Assembly: GCA_932521025.1 (NCBI GenBank)
Contig: OW051473.1
Coordinates: forward strand, 8,680,001-8,744,000
Source of the DNA: Oscheius onirici
Taxonomy: Eukaryota > Nematoda > Chromadorea > Rhabditida > Rhabditidae
Direction: 5' to 3'
Length of the DNA stretch: 64,000 nt
The notes under the pieces were generated by a model. It made no database searches. It had not been told where the DNA came from and saw nothing but the letters and a program-made list of their open reading frames with translations. Below are positions 48,578-59,244 of the stretch, piece after piece. Within the stretch, counting starts at the first letter, position 1. Each line of letters opens with the position of its first letter. The position numbers were made by a program, and so were the translations under genes.

Positions 48578-51500
48578 TTAGATGGCTGTGCACGTTTTCA
48601 GATGACGGTCCCTGTTCGTTTTCCGGCTGAATCCACGCCTACATTTGGTACACTTGTAGGTCTTCTTCCTTTTCGTCTTAGAAAGGTGTGTCTCCTCGTG
48701 ACGTTGTCTGAGGGAGGTATCTTGGCATGCTCTGCCGCAGAAACGGCAAGCACAGTCCCCTGAAAACATAGCTCTGAACTCTGGTTTTTAATTACCTGTA
48801 TGAAGGTGAAGATGAGCTTTTAAGCCACCTGCAGTAGCGAAGGAGTGGGGCATTGGGGACACTGGAATGCTGAAACAGTTTTATCGACCGTGAGTTTTAA
48901 CACCAACCTCTGGGCATCATCCGGTTAGCTCTGGCATTTTGGACAGGATCTGCTCTGAGGCTTCGAACAGCATTTGATCTCAGGCTCCGAACATTGCTCT
49001 GGACCGGTGGTGTGAGGCTTCGGCGACTGTTTTTGACGGGAACTGGTGCAGCTGGCAAGTCCGGGGCGTCCACAGCGGCAGTGGCGCTTGAAGTCGTCTT
49101 TATAGCTGGTTTCCTTTTCAGTTCCTCAGCGAACTGAAAATGCTGATATTTCTCTAATTTGCATAATAGAGACGGCTTTGACATGTTTCAAAGAGCTAAA
49201 TATACGCACAGGAAGAAACCTTCCTTGCAGGTTTCGTCTAAATCAAAGTGTGTGCTAAGGTCGTTGCAGTATACACAAAATAGGTATCTGGATTTGTAAA
49301 AAATGGATTTTTTGAGAAAAACCGATTTGTATCTGCCCTGTGTTTTTTTTGAGAGACCGGACAAAAAGTGAAAAATACTTTTAATGGTCTTTTTCTAGCT
49401 AAGACATTTTAGCAAAAAAGTTTACAGCGGGGCGGAATCGGACCTCGGCCGTGTGGGTGAAATGATTTGAAACTTTAAGGTTAAAAATGTGAATTGATAC
49501 GATGCCTAAAATCTTACCTTGGGCGTGTCATCACTGGAAGCCACCATTTCCTTGTTTTTGGGCTCGTCCTCATTCTTGAGGCTCGGGAGCTTCGGCAGAC
49601 CTTCTCTCCAAGAAGCTCGATTTTTTATTCTGAACAGGTTGTTATATATTAAAAGTTTCAGGATAGCAGATACTGCAGAACTATAAGCTGTCAATGTTTA
49701 AAAAATACGTAGAAGATTAGTGACCTTTTTAAGAATGGGCCCAGCTGAAACTTCCGAGTTGGAAAGCCACGGTTCTCCGGCAACTGAGGGACCGCTGATC
49801 ATCTCCATCTCATCGGGGTCCAAAGCAGCAAGAAGAATCTTAAACGAGAGTCAACGTTGTGAATGAACTGAAAAAACTAACGTTAGGAGAAACGGGTCGA
49901 GTCACAGGGTCATAGTCGCCGAAGCCAATATCTCCAAGAATGACTGGGTAATCAGGCATATTCTCCCCAGGCTCCAGAGCAGCAGGAAGAACCTTAAAGC
50001 AGAAGTCAAATTTGAAAAAATAGGTTTAAAAACGGTATGTTAGACTAATTCTCTGTTAGGACTCACCATTGCAGGACAGCTAGGACCTATCGGTAATCGG
50101 AAAAAGATTCACTTTGCATGTTATCATTAAAAAACCTACAAGCAGGGCACCGGGCTTGCTTGGCCCAACGTCTTCGGCCGCTGCGCCGTCGTAATTTCAT
50201 TAATCTAGTGTGGTCCAAAAGTGTTAAAAACCCATAATCTATCTCAAAACAATGTTTTTACCACGAAGGAGAACAGCAAAAATCATTTTGGAAAAAAATT
50301 GGGCGTATCCGATCCCGGGTGTCTCCGCGTCCAAAGCATTCAGCGTTACGTGGTTACAGACGACGCGCAAAGACGGCATATCTTTAATAGAATGGATTGA
50401 CTCACATGGCCGTAGCTCTCCTTACTATCATCCGAGCCTTCTTCAGATGCAGTCTGGCACTTCAAATTTTCTTCTCGATCACCGGCCTCTTTGTTCACTC
50501 CAAAACAATCACTCTGACCAGAGGTAACAACGGGAGAGCACAGCAGTCCGTCGGAGTCGAGAGACAAAAATCCAGAGTTTGTGGAAAAACTGGCTGCTTC
50601 CTCTACAGGCAGGTCACACTGAAAGCCGCTTTAACACTGAAGCGGGCAAAATTAACCAGGACGTCTTCTTTATCCTTTTCGGCTTCGTTTAGGGCTACCG
50701 GATCGACGGTATCCTGTGAGGAGGCACGGACATCGGGGAACTCCGCCACCAGTTCTGCTCCTGGCGAGGCTCAATTGGCGCTGGACAAAACTACCGCAGT
50801 ATTGAAAACTATTGTTTTTCCGAAAGATCGGAAAGCCATTTTAAATTGCTCCCATGTCTTTTTATGTCGGAAGCTTTTATTGAGGATAAAGTGGGGAGCT
50901 TTGTGCGAAGGTTATAATTGGAAGATAGTAGCAACAAGTTCAACCAAGCCAGTACTGGAAATTAGGAAGTGCGCGAAGTTTTCTGGAGGGGGATACTTAG
51001 GTAACTTTAGCCCTGCGAAAAGCGGTGCAATCCTTGTTTATATTTATATCGGAAAAGTTTTACGTTGATGGGTCAAGACTTACAGCATCAGTATGTTTGT
51101 ATCTATCCATGTTCTGCTTTCAGTCGTCCGCGGAGCTGAACATTTTCTCACATTCTGTGCACTCGTATTCTGAATATTTGGTCTTCCCCTAAAATGGAAA
51201 TGCTTACGTTCTCGATAGGTCGGACAGTCTTCGCGAACAAGGCACATCTTTCCCGTTCGGCTGCGTCACGTTCTTCAAAACTGGACGATTCACTCGAATC
51301 AGAATCAGAGGAGTCGGAACTCTCACTTTCTCCATTGCTGTGATTGTCGCTGTCTCCGGGGATGTCATTCTGAAAAGGGTGTTTACTTAACAGGTGACAA
51401 AACAAAATTGCTTTGAATCAAAAATATGTACTTGCGCTGGAGGAAAACGTTGGCATCCTAATTTCTTGCCTCGTTCAGACAGTTTATCTAGTTTTTGACC

Positions 51501-53469
51501 TTGCGAATGATTTATCTAATTTTCTAGTCGGCATGACCATTAGCATTAATTTTTTACAGTGCCACTGGACCCTTAAACAGTCTAACCAGAGCGGGCAGTA
51601 TTAGAGTATCAAAAATTAGTATCAAAAACACAAATACTTACAGTTTCGTCGTTGACAGAGTTAGAAAGAGGCTCCACCGGCTCCTCTCTGAACATGCGGA
51701 GAAAGGCGTTTTCGCCTTCTCGCGAAGTCCAGGCCTCGGCGTCTTCGTTCTCGTCGCCCTCTCCGTCTTCAACTTCACTGTGTCTGAGCTCCTCATCGCC
51801 TGCCTCGCTGCTTTCCTCGGTCGTCTGAAAAACGTGGTCAATTTATAGGAGAGAAAAGTGTGATTATAGTCAAAGGACTCTTTACTCTCAGGCTAGCCAG
51901 ATGCGCATCTAAAAAGAAATTGAGAATGGAGGATACTGGAGGCAATTCGATTGGACACCCTCAGACAAACTCTCCTGATCTCTCAGGAAGTATTGTTTTT
52001 ATATAAAAACTCACATCAGTGGTTTGATGGCTGACGACGTTGGTTTTCCGCTCCTCCTCCTTTTCTTCACTCTCAGTAATAGCGGCGAAATTGTCTGTTT
52101 TTTATTCTAAGCGAAAGAAAACTGGAAAATATCACAGAGCGATAAAAGCTTTGGCCCTCCTTTTATAAATCCGTTTGTTGCACTACACCAAACATCTAAA
52201 CTAGAGCCCTCGAATCGCTGTTGCTTCTTTAGTTGAACTCTTTGAAAACTAGCAAATGGTCAATTAAAAACCTAGGACCAAGCCAAAATGAAAACGATGG
52301 ACAAAGCTCCCTTACCTCAATAAGAGCCAAAACAATGGGGGAAGCCTCAGCTGTTCTTGATCCGTTTGTGGGCCTCAGATCAGATGGTCGTCTTGATGTT
52401 CTGAAAGTGCTTAGCGTCAGGCAGTAGAACTGGCTTTTTTGGTTAGTTTTGATCCATGATCAACTACGGGATAGCTGTGATGCCTTAAGCATGTATATGC
52501 CGGACTTTTTTGATGCCTGGCCCATCAGCTTGGAAACTGTAAATACCATGAACCTGAAAGCCAGTGCTAATGATGGACAACGTTAAAAAACGGTGAGAAA
52601 ACTAAAAAGACAAAAACAAAGGCAGTGTTGGCTAGCTACAATTTGGCTACCTTTTGAAGTAACAGAAGTAGGTGTTCTCCTCTTTGACTTCGATCTCCCG
52701 GACGGTGGCGGCAGAGCGGATGGCGACCGAGTCATCCTGAAAGTTTGAAACTTCTTATTGTTCGACAAAGGAATGTCTTTAATGGGAAGGGACCCAGCGA
52801 TGAGCGCCCCTTTTACATGTCATTTGACTTGATCGATCGGCACAGCAATGAATGAAAACGAACAAATCTACAGTCCGTTTCTTCTGTCAATTTTCTCATT
52901 GAAGGATTTTTTCTTCTTCTTTGCAATGTTATGCAAAGTTATAGAGAACATCGGAAGCTACAACTTGATATCTAAAGCGCAATGGTGTTTGTTCGTCTGG
53001 GACCTCAGATGGTCGCAAAATCAGAAACTGAGGTTTATATATTCAGGATCTAGTCGAGAAATTTTAAATTTCCTGTTGTACATCTGCATCGCAGGCTCCA
53101 ACGCTAAGTTAACTTTCCACTATACCGTTTCATAACCACGTTTTCTGACTGTAAGAAATAATAACGTACAGCTCTAGAAGCAGCACTAGTAGGTCGAGCA
53201 GCTCTGTCAGCGGCTCTGTCCGTCTCCAAAAGTCGAGGAGGTACGAGGGCGATTGCCGAAAAGTCAACCCCCTGTTCAGCATCGCTCACATCCTCGAAGA
53301 CGATGTTCAACTGAAAGCTCTTTTTTTAAAGCATAAATGTGTTTACAAAGCTGTAGCTTTTTACTGTGTCGGGAAAAGACTGAGTTACTGTATATGACAA
53401 AACTGTTGTGTAACTAACTTTGGCGGCTGCGCTATGAGCGGACAATCGGCTGGCGTATTCCTCCGCCAT
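48578..53469 (-). CDS. C2H2 zinc-finger protein with acidic N-terminus (frame break in a finger)
   Basis: The start is MAEEYASRLSAHSAAAK at 53469-53419, with a duplicate first exon at 53962-53912. Supported exons follow near 53310-53170, 52741-52665, 52090-52016, 51840-51644, 51370-51207, 50614-50404, 49990-49725 (two related segments, VLPAALEPGE and ILLAALDPDE), 49133-48908, 48869-48796 and 48759-48578; several middle joins are unsettled. The N-terminal half is very acidic and Ser-rich (SESSDSSDSDSSESSSFEE), as in transcriptional regulators. Fingers lie at the C-terminus: FQCPQCP then HSFATAGGLKAHLHLH, CRFCGRACQ..HEETH, and CTKCRRGFSRKTNRDRHLKTC, where Cys replaces the last His. The first finger changes frame at a C run (48847-48850): one base is missing between CPQCP and HSF, and the exon phase at its end agrees with the base being lost. 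Confidence 0.65.
50870..51060 (+). repeat. Dispersed repeat copy in zinc-finger gene intron
   Basis: Landmarks TTGAGGATAAAGTGGGGAGC, GAAGTGCGCGAAGTTTTC and AACTTTAGCCCTGCGAAAAG occur in the same order as at 19303-19660, with shorter spacing. This copy lacks the CACA-rich end. Confidence 0.65.
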
Positions 53470-53540
53470 TTCCTCTTCTGGAGATTTTCCCTACCATCGT
53501 CTGGAGCAAGCAGCCTGAAACAAATATATTTTCTTCGAGT
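53362..53540. repeat. Duplicated promoter/first-exon block, copy 1
   Basis: The block starting TACTGTGTCGGGAAAAGACT and running through the first exon of the minus-strand zinc-finger gene matches 53851-54030 with an offset of 489 bases. Both copies keep the ATGGCGGAG start, a phase-0 donor and an upstream TTTTTCAG or TTTCAG acceptor. Confidence 0.85.
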
Positions 53541-53684
53541 ACGATCGAGTTTTTCAATACAAGCCGCCAGCAGCCTCGAAGGCCCTCTGAAGCCATAACA
53601 ATTTTTAGGGCCTCCTGTTCATAAAGACAAGAACTTAGCGCTTAACAAAATCTTTTACTTCGTTGTCGTCCTGACTAAATAATA

Positions 53685-55489
53685 ATGACTCACAATGGTT
53701 CGCTGATCTCTCATGCTCACCGTAACGGCAGACGAGAGGCGCTGTACATGCCCACGTTCGCCGCTGTTCACGACGAGCTGCGTGGACTTGCAGGAGTCGA
53801 GGAAGATCGCCTAAAACACAATGTGGTAGGTTTGAAACATCATTGGAATATACTGTGTCGGGAAAAGACTGAGTTCCTGATATATGACAAAACTGAAGGT
53901 GCGTAACTTACTTTGGAGTCTCCGCGATGAGCGGAAAAATAGCGGATGTTTTTCTCCGCCATTTCTTTTCTTGAGAATTTTCCCACAATCGTCCGGAGCA
54001 ATCACCCTGAAAAACGTTTATTTTCTTCAAAGTGAGATCGAGTTCGTCAATACAAGTTAGCGTTTGTCAAGAAATTCGTCGATCCAGAAAACATTTGTTT
54101 TGTACTTATAAGTACTGCACGCTCCAAATAAAATCCAACCTCCTCTTTTTCAACCAAAGTTAATAATAATAGCTTACTTACACTTTATTTATCATTTGCC
54201 CTTCTTTACGGAGCGATTTGGAGTGAAAAACCTATGATATACTTTATCCCCCCCCCGTGCTCTCTTGTCAATATCAATTCCACGCCTGCTTCTGCCCCGA
54301 GTCGTGTCCCCGAAGGAGATGGTTTGAGCCAGTACTTCCGAGACATTAATAGGGACGAAACCGGTCTCCCTCAAACTCCGCCCAGGTATGCATGTCGATT
54401 GAGCTGTCTTTGCTCAAACTCTGTCTCTGTTCATGTCTATGTATCTGTCTCTTCCAGAACGTCTTTCACCATGTTTCTGTCCATCCTCTCTTAGGTTACC
54501 CGAAGTGTAATTCGAACTTTTAAGCTCTTTGACTGCGTCAAAATTGAGTCTGAGCGCAATTGTTTTTTTTTTGTAATTTGTGAGAAATCCAGCTGTGACG
54601 TAATTTTTGACGTATTTCGGCTGGTTTGTCCCATAAAGACGTAGGGCGACAGGCAATCTCCGCAAAAAAATTAGCCGATATTCTTTATCCATTTCTATTT
54701 CAGCGGAATAGTCTTCCCAGAGCTTCCTCCGATCGCCGAAGATGAAGCCTCGAATTTCAACAGAGCAAAATTGCTCATTGAAGAAGCTATCAGGTTCATC
54801 GGACAGAAGGAGGGGACCAGGATCCTCAATAGCACAAGAAGAAGAAACAAGAATGAGGTTGTGAGAGGTTTATACAAAGTTATAATGCGGTACTTTATAG
54901 AGATCAGAACGTCCTGGAGGCCTTCCAAATTTCGAAGAGCCTGCGCCGGTAAGATTTGATAATTTTTTTGTTTTGGTCTCAGTCTTTGAATACTCTAACG
55001 AGCATTTTATAGACTGACATATTTTTACCGGCGTAATATTTCCCAAGTTTTCCTGGTTTTTAGAGAATCGAGTCAACTGATTGGGACTCGGATGCTCCTG
55101 GCCCGTCCCGTCGAAGAAGAACCGAGGTCAAGGAACGTGTCCGCGGAGCTCCAGGTAAGCTTCCTCGTTGTATATAAAAACAAACCTGTATTAAGAATAC
55201 CGCTGCCATGTTTGCTCCAAGAAGCTCAAGACCAAGGCCGCCTTGAACCAGCACGTGTTCACACATGACAGTATGTTAAAATCTTATTTTGAACTGTTCT
55301 GTTCAGAAAAGTTCATGTGTGAAAAGTGCCCCCACTCGTTGTCAAGACCCATCCAGCCTCAAGCGGCACATGAAGAAGCACTCGGATGAGAAGGAATACC
55401 GCTGTCCTTTTTGCGGTATGGAATTCACCCACAAGAGAAACCTTAACCGACACATGGCGGACTACTGCCGCAAAAAGAAGGTTTGGTAG
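53685..55489 (+). CDS. C2H2 zinc-finger protein, head-to-head paralogue (frame break in a finger)
   Basis: Exons 53685-53825, about 54243-54385, 54704-54857, 54901-54948, 55064-55154, 55196-55270 and 55307-55489 keep phase from the second exon on. The N-terminal part is MTHNGSLISHAHRNGRREAL; the middle is acidic or basic without a known domain (GIVFPELPPIAEDEASNFNR, RTEVKERVRG). Fingers are YRCHVCSKKLKTKAALNQHV followed by FTH, then CEKCPHSLSR with SSLKRHMKKH, then CPFCGMEFTHKRNLNRH with a final Cys. Two features link it to the minus-strand neighbour: the CPHS finger start and the terminal H-x(4)-C finger. Within the middle finger the run CCC at 55348-55350 carries one base too many: the start of the finger and its SLKRHMKKH end lie in different frames. 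Without correction the protein would stop soon after. Confidence 0.6.
53912..54030 (-). other. Alternative first exon of the minus-strand zinc-finger gene (copy 2)
   Basis: ATG at 53962-53960 opens MAEKNIRYFSAHRGDSK, 17 codons ending in a GTAAGT donor at 53911, phase 0. It is colinear with MAEEYASRLSAHSAAAK of the main first exon. Both could splice to the exon beginning LNIVFEDVSDAEQG, giving two N-termini. An acceptor TTTTTCAG lies upstream at about 54007, suggesting separate trans-spliced transcripts. Confidence 0.65.
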
Positions 55490-56346
55490 AGGCTTTCTGA
55501 AATACGAAGCGTTTTAGTATCACAAGCGCCGACGTTAAAGTTTCCGACACCGTCTTTTCCATACCCTCTTTACTATTCTAGCTTTCATTATTTACTATTC
55601 GTTTCATGAGGCTTAGTCTAGGTTTCAATAGGACATGTCCCTCTTATAGTTTGTTGTCGACAATTATGAGTATGGAGGTAGTTGACTCCTTAGTTCCAAT
55701 TCCACGTCTGAATATTATTTTTTTCATATAATTTTTCGTATTATTCTTTTTCACATTTTGCTTACTTACTATCATAACACTTAACGTTCCAAGTGATTGT
55801 TGTGTTTCGATTCAATACGAATTGCCTACCAGATGGAAAATGAATATTTCAAACACTTCGACTCCCCGAAACAATGATTCCCGGGAGTTGACTGATCTTA
55901 TTAAAAAATCATCTAAGCAGTCAACTTCCGGGAAGTCCAAACGGTCAATTGTGGGGGGGGGGGGGGGCTAACGCGACCTCGCATTTTTCCACGGCAAATT
56001 GTCCCCAGATCGTCGGAAAGCAATTCCTTTCGATGAATATAAGTTAGAATAATTATTTACGATAAGAAAAAGCTTTCGATTCGCTAAAATTCAATTTTTG
56101 GTCAAAATTTCCTAGTTTTGTCCCCTTTTCGCCTGAATATCGCTCCATTTCGATGTTTACTTCTACTTCGAAACTTGTAAACGACCTCTGCTTCAAAACT
56201 TGTAAACGACGGACAGGGATTTTATTAACATTTATTGAATAACGTTCAATGAAAAATTTCACCGAGAACAATAAACTGAATGCGTGAAATTGGAGATGGA
56301 GGCGGGTCAGAAAAATACCCGAAAATGTAGCGGGAATCAATTTGCT
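55490..56346. other. Convergent intergenic region with poly-G run
   Basis: No gene is seen between the plus-strand zinc-finger gene and the next minus-strand gene. A run of about 15 G lies at 55952-55966, directly after a CAACTTCCGGGAAGTCC segment. Such runs are error-prone in sequencing. Confidence 0.55.
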
Positions 56347-58067
56347 CTAGAATCCTCTACTCTGTAAAACGGATTCTCATAACTCGTTGTGACATTGCAA
56401 CCTACCTTCATGAAGGCTACATACTGTTCGACGACGTTGGGGCCACTGCTTGAAACCGGCGTACTTTCCTCTCTTTCTCTATTCTTTTAAAAACTTAATT
56501 TGTTGCTTTTTACCCCCTAATATACCTGTGCAATAGCGATATCCTTAGCCTCCTTTTCCGCCTGTCGTTTTTCCTTCTCCTCATCTTCTGCCTTCCAGTA
56601 GGCTATATCTCGTTCTAGATGCTTTCTCTTGAATTCGATCAAGATGTCTTTGTCCGCATCAGATATATTACAATTCTCCATCTTTGATCGCCAATACGTT
56701 TCCATCGCTTCGAAGTTTATGCCATAATCGGAAAAAAACAATTTTATGCCTTCTTTTTGTTTAACAAAATTTTTGAAAACTAAAATGGTAACTCACGCGT
56801 TGTGGCCTTCTGAGTAGTTGAGACTTCGTTTTTTGGCGGCATACTGAAAATGGTTTAGGGGAGAAGAACGCAAAATGTACAACAAGAGACGTTTTCTATA
56901 TGCTTTGTAACTTCGGACAAAAAACCAAACAGCTGGCCAAACAGCTGATGAACCGTCGTAGCCAAGCCTCATTTTTCGGCCCTTATAAATAATTTGACAT
57001 ACAAAGTTACAGTTCTGACTTCTTTTCCAGGAATTGGGGCCCAAAGTGGCCTCATTTCAGAAGAATTTACCAGCTGAAAAATGCAATAATCGTTTCCTAT
57101 TGTGAACCTTACCGACTCTGCTCTACTTATTCCAGCCGCTTGGGCACTGTCCTTGACTCTCCTGGCCAGCACTTTCCGAGCCTTGTCACTTGCCCCGACG
57201 CCTGGAAAGAGCTTCATGCAGGTGTCGTCGAAGGGCTTGAAAGTGTTCTTTTTAAAATAACTTTATATATAGATGAGCAGCGCCCGACATCCCCCAAATT
57301 TCTGTCGGCGACATTTTCATCGCTTTCCTCGTCTTCAACACATCCGATTAAACTATTGTCGCCATGCTCGGGAAGGTGCAAACCTGAAATACAAGTTTTG
57401 TAAAAAAAAAAGCAAGAACCAGCCTACCTACCATTGGATTACACGTTCTGAGACTGTCCCGAAGATCACTGCCTCAATAGAAAATTTTTGAAGAGATCAG
57501 TAGCTTCGCCTTTACAATCTCGGTAATATAATAGGCATGAGTTTCAGTCCTTTCCATTCCTTCAGATAATTCGCTCACTATGTTGTTGTCTCCACTCACT
57601 ATGTTGTTGTCTCTTCTTGTCTCAAATACAAATTTCCACGAACTGAGGAAAATGAGGGATCCACGGGATCCACCATGCCACCATCCACCATCTGTCCAAA
57701 ATATCGGGAGTCTAAAATTTAAAAGCTTTGAAGAGATGGGTAGCCTGATTTTATCCTTCTCCAGAGTCTCTTCGGCGACAGCTTCATTCAGTCCCTCTGC
57801 GCCAACTTCAACCAAAATTTTGTCATCATTCTCTGGGAGATCCTGATCTGAAACACTAGTTTATGCAAACTATGAGGCAAACCTTCCGTGGCAAAGAGTA
57901 GACTTAAATCCTCCAGCAGTTCACAAACAGCACGTTTCATTGCTTGCTGTACTGGAATCAGAACGTCGGATTTCTCGGGTTCCGTCAGCTCCTCGCATTT
58001 CTCGGATGGCTAAATGACTCAATCACGACAAGTTATCCGCTTGGATTATCTTTTCGCTACTTACCAT
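56347..58067 (-). CDS. Unrecognised protein with duplicated exons
   Basis: The ATG at 58067 ends the first coding exon and joins 58009-57883 (MPSEKCEELTEPEKSD). Next come DQDLPENDDKILVEVGAEGL (from 57847), a related segment GLHLPEHGDNSLIGCVEDEE (from about 57383), PFDDTCMKLFPGVGASDKAR (to about 57112), LVNSSEMRPLWAPIPGKEVR (about 57070-57012), YAAKKRSLNYSEGHNA (about 56845-56798), a charged helix (YWKAEDEEKEKRQAEKEAKD, to about 56525), and NREREESTPVSSSGPNVVEQ ending near 56347. The charged helix may form a coiled coil. The two LPE segments and the repeated DNNIVSGDNNIVSE stretch show internal duplication. I do not recognise the family; it looks lineage-specific. Several joins are weak. Confidence 0.45.
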
Positions 58068-59244
58068 GCTTGTTTCTTCTTCATCGCAGCTTTCTGAACT
58101 CGTTAAGCAATGGCAAAGATAAGCATTAAGTGGTAGCATTAAACAGTTTCAAACCATTGCATTAGGCCAAATAACAAGAAATCCTTTTCGGTAATTTAAA
58201 AACCCACGTTTCTCATATTCACAGAGAAAGCCTTTTCTTGACGGGACCCGGGAACCATACGGTGACATCATGCGGTTATGTAATCTTGATAAGTTAAGCA
58301 AAATCTATTTCAAGCAGAAAATCAGTGCGATTGTAAATTTTGTTTTGACTTTTTAGTCACGTAAAAGTAAAATTTGTTAAAATACAATGAGATTTGGTTG
58401 AAAAAGCAAGGGTTAAAGTTATGAAGAGACGCGAAAAGTAAATATGCTCCACTGTCACGCTGTTTTGAAAAAGAGCGGAAAGGGTTGGAAACAAACTAGA
58501 ATAAGATTGAATTTGCTTCTAATCCAAAACTAGATTTTAATCTAGGTAATAAACGAAAATATGGTTCGGAAAACTGTTTTTTTGTGCAAATGACGATTAA
58601 ACGTACGCAACAAATTATAAATAGGGTCTTAAGCTGGAAAATTCAGATCATGAGGCTAGTTGTAACCTCAGATGTCTGTCCATGTGATGCCTCGCAGTGT
58701 GCAAAGCGAAAATCGTTGGCTTTATTGACATAGCGTCTCGTCTCTGGAGCCGTGCATTCCTGTCCTTTTCTTCAAGATTTCATTATGCAAGATCTTTTCT
58801 TTACGTGATAAAATCGGAGGAGAGAGCGATAAAAAGCAGCCAAAACATTTCCAGGTTTCGTTTTCTCTAACACTTCGTCTATCTATTGTGTGGTGTTCCG
58901 TTGTATGTGCAATTGCTCTTTTCTGCAAAGCAATAGAAATAATAGTCCGTCTATGTACGGGATCCCTGAATACCAGAAAAATGACTGCTTCTTGTCACAG
59001 TCGGCGATCGGTATAAGATGGCATGAGATTGTCCATAAACGGCTAACACTTCAACAAGAGGCAATGGACAGTTAAACATACTTCATGTAGCATAAAAAGT
59101 ATACATATTATGATTCATTGAATTCGCTTAAAGTACGTCGACGTCCCGAAATGATACCGGAGAAAACTGTGCCAAAGGTTCGGCGGTAAATTTCTGGATC
59201 TCAACGCGCTGTTCGAACGAATAGAAATCATTTAGTCTCTGCTG
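58068..59244. other. Intergenic, nothing recognised
   Basis: AT-rich sequence upstream of the unrecognised gene and downstream of the exonuclease gene. Short open frames at 58722-59075 have no family resemblance or splice partners. Confidence 0.5.

Noticed and set aside
50397..51068. Plus-strand 223-codon open frame
   Set aside because: Left part is antisense to zinc-finger exons (50614-50404 and about 50765-50690), right part is the dispersed repeat.
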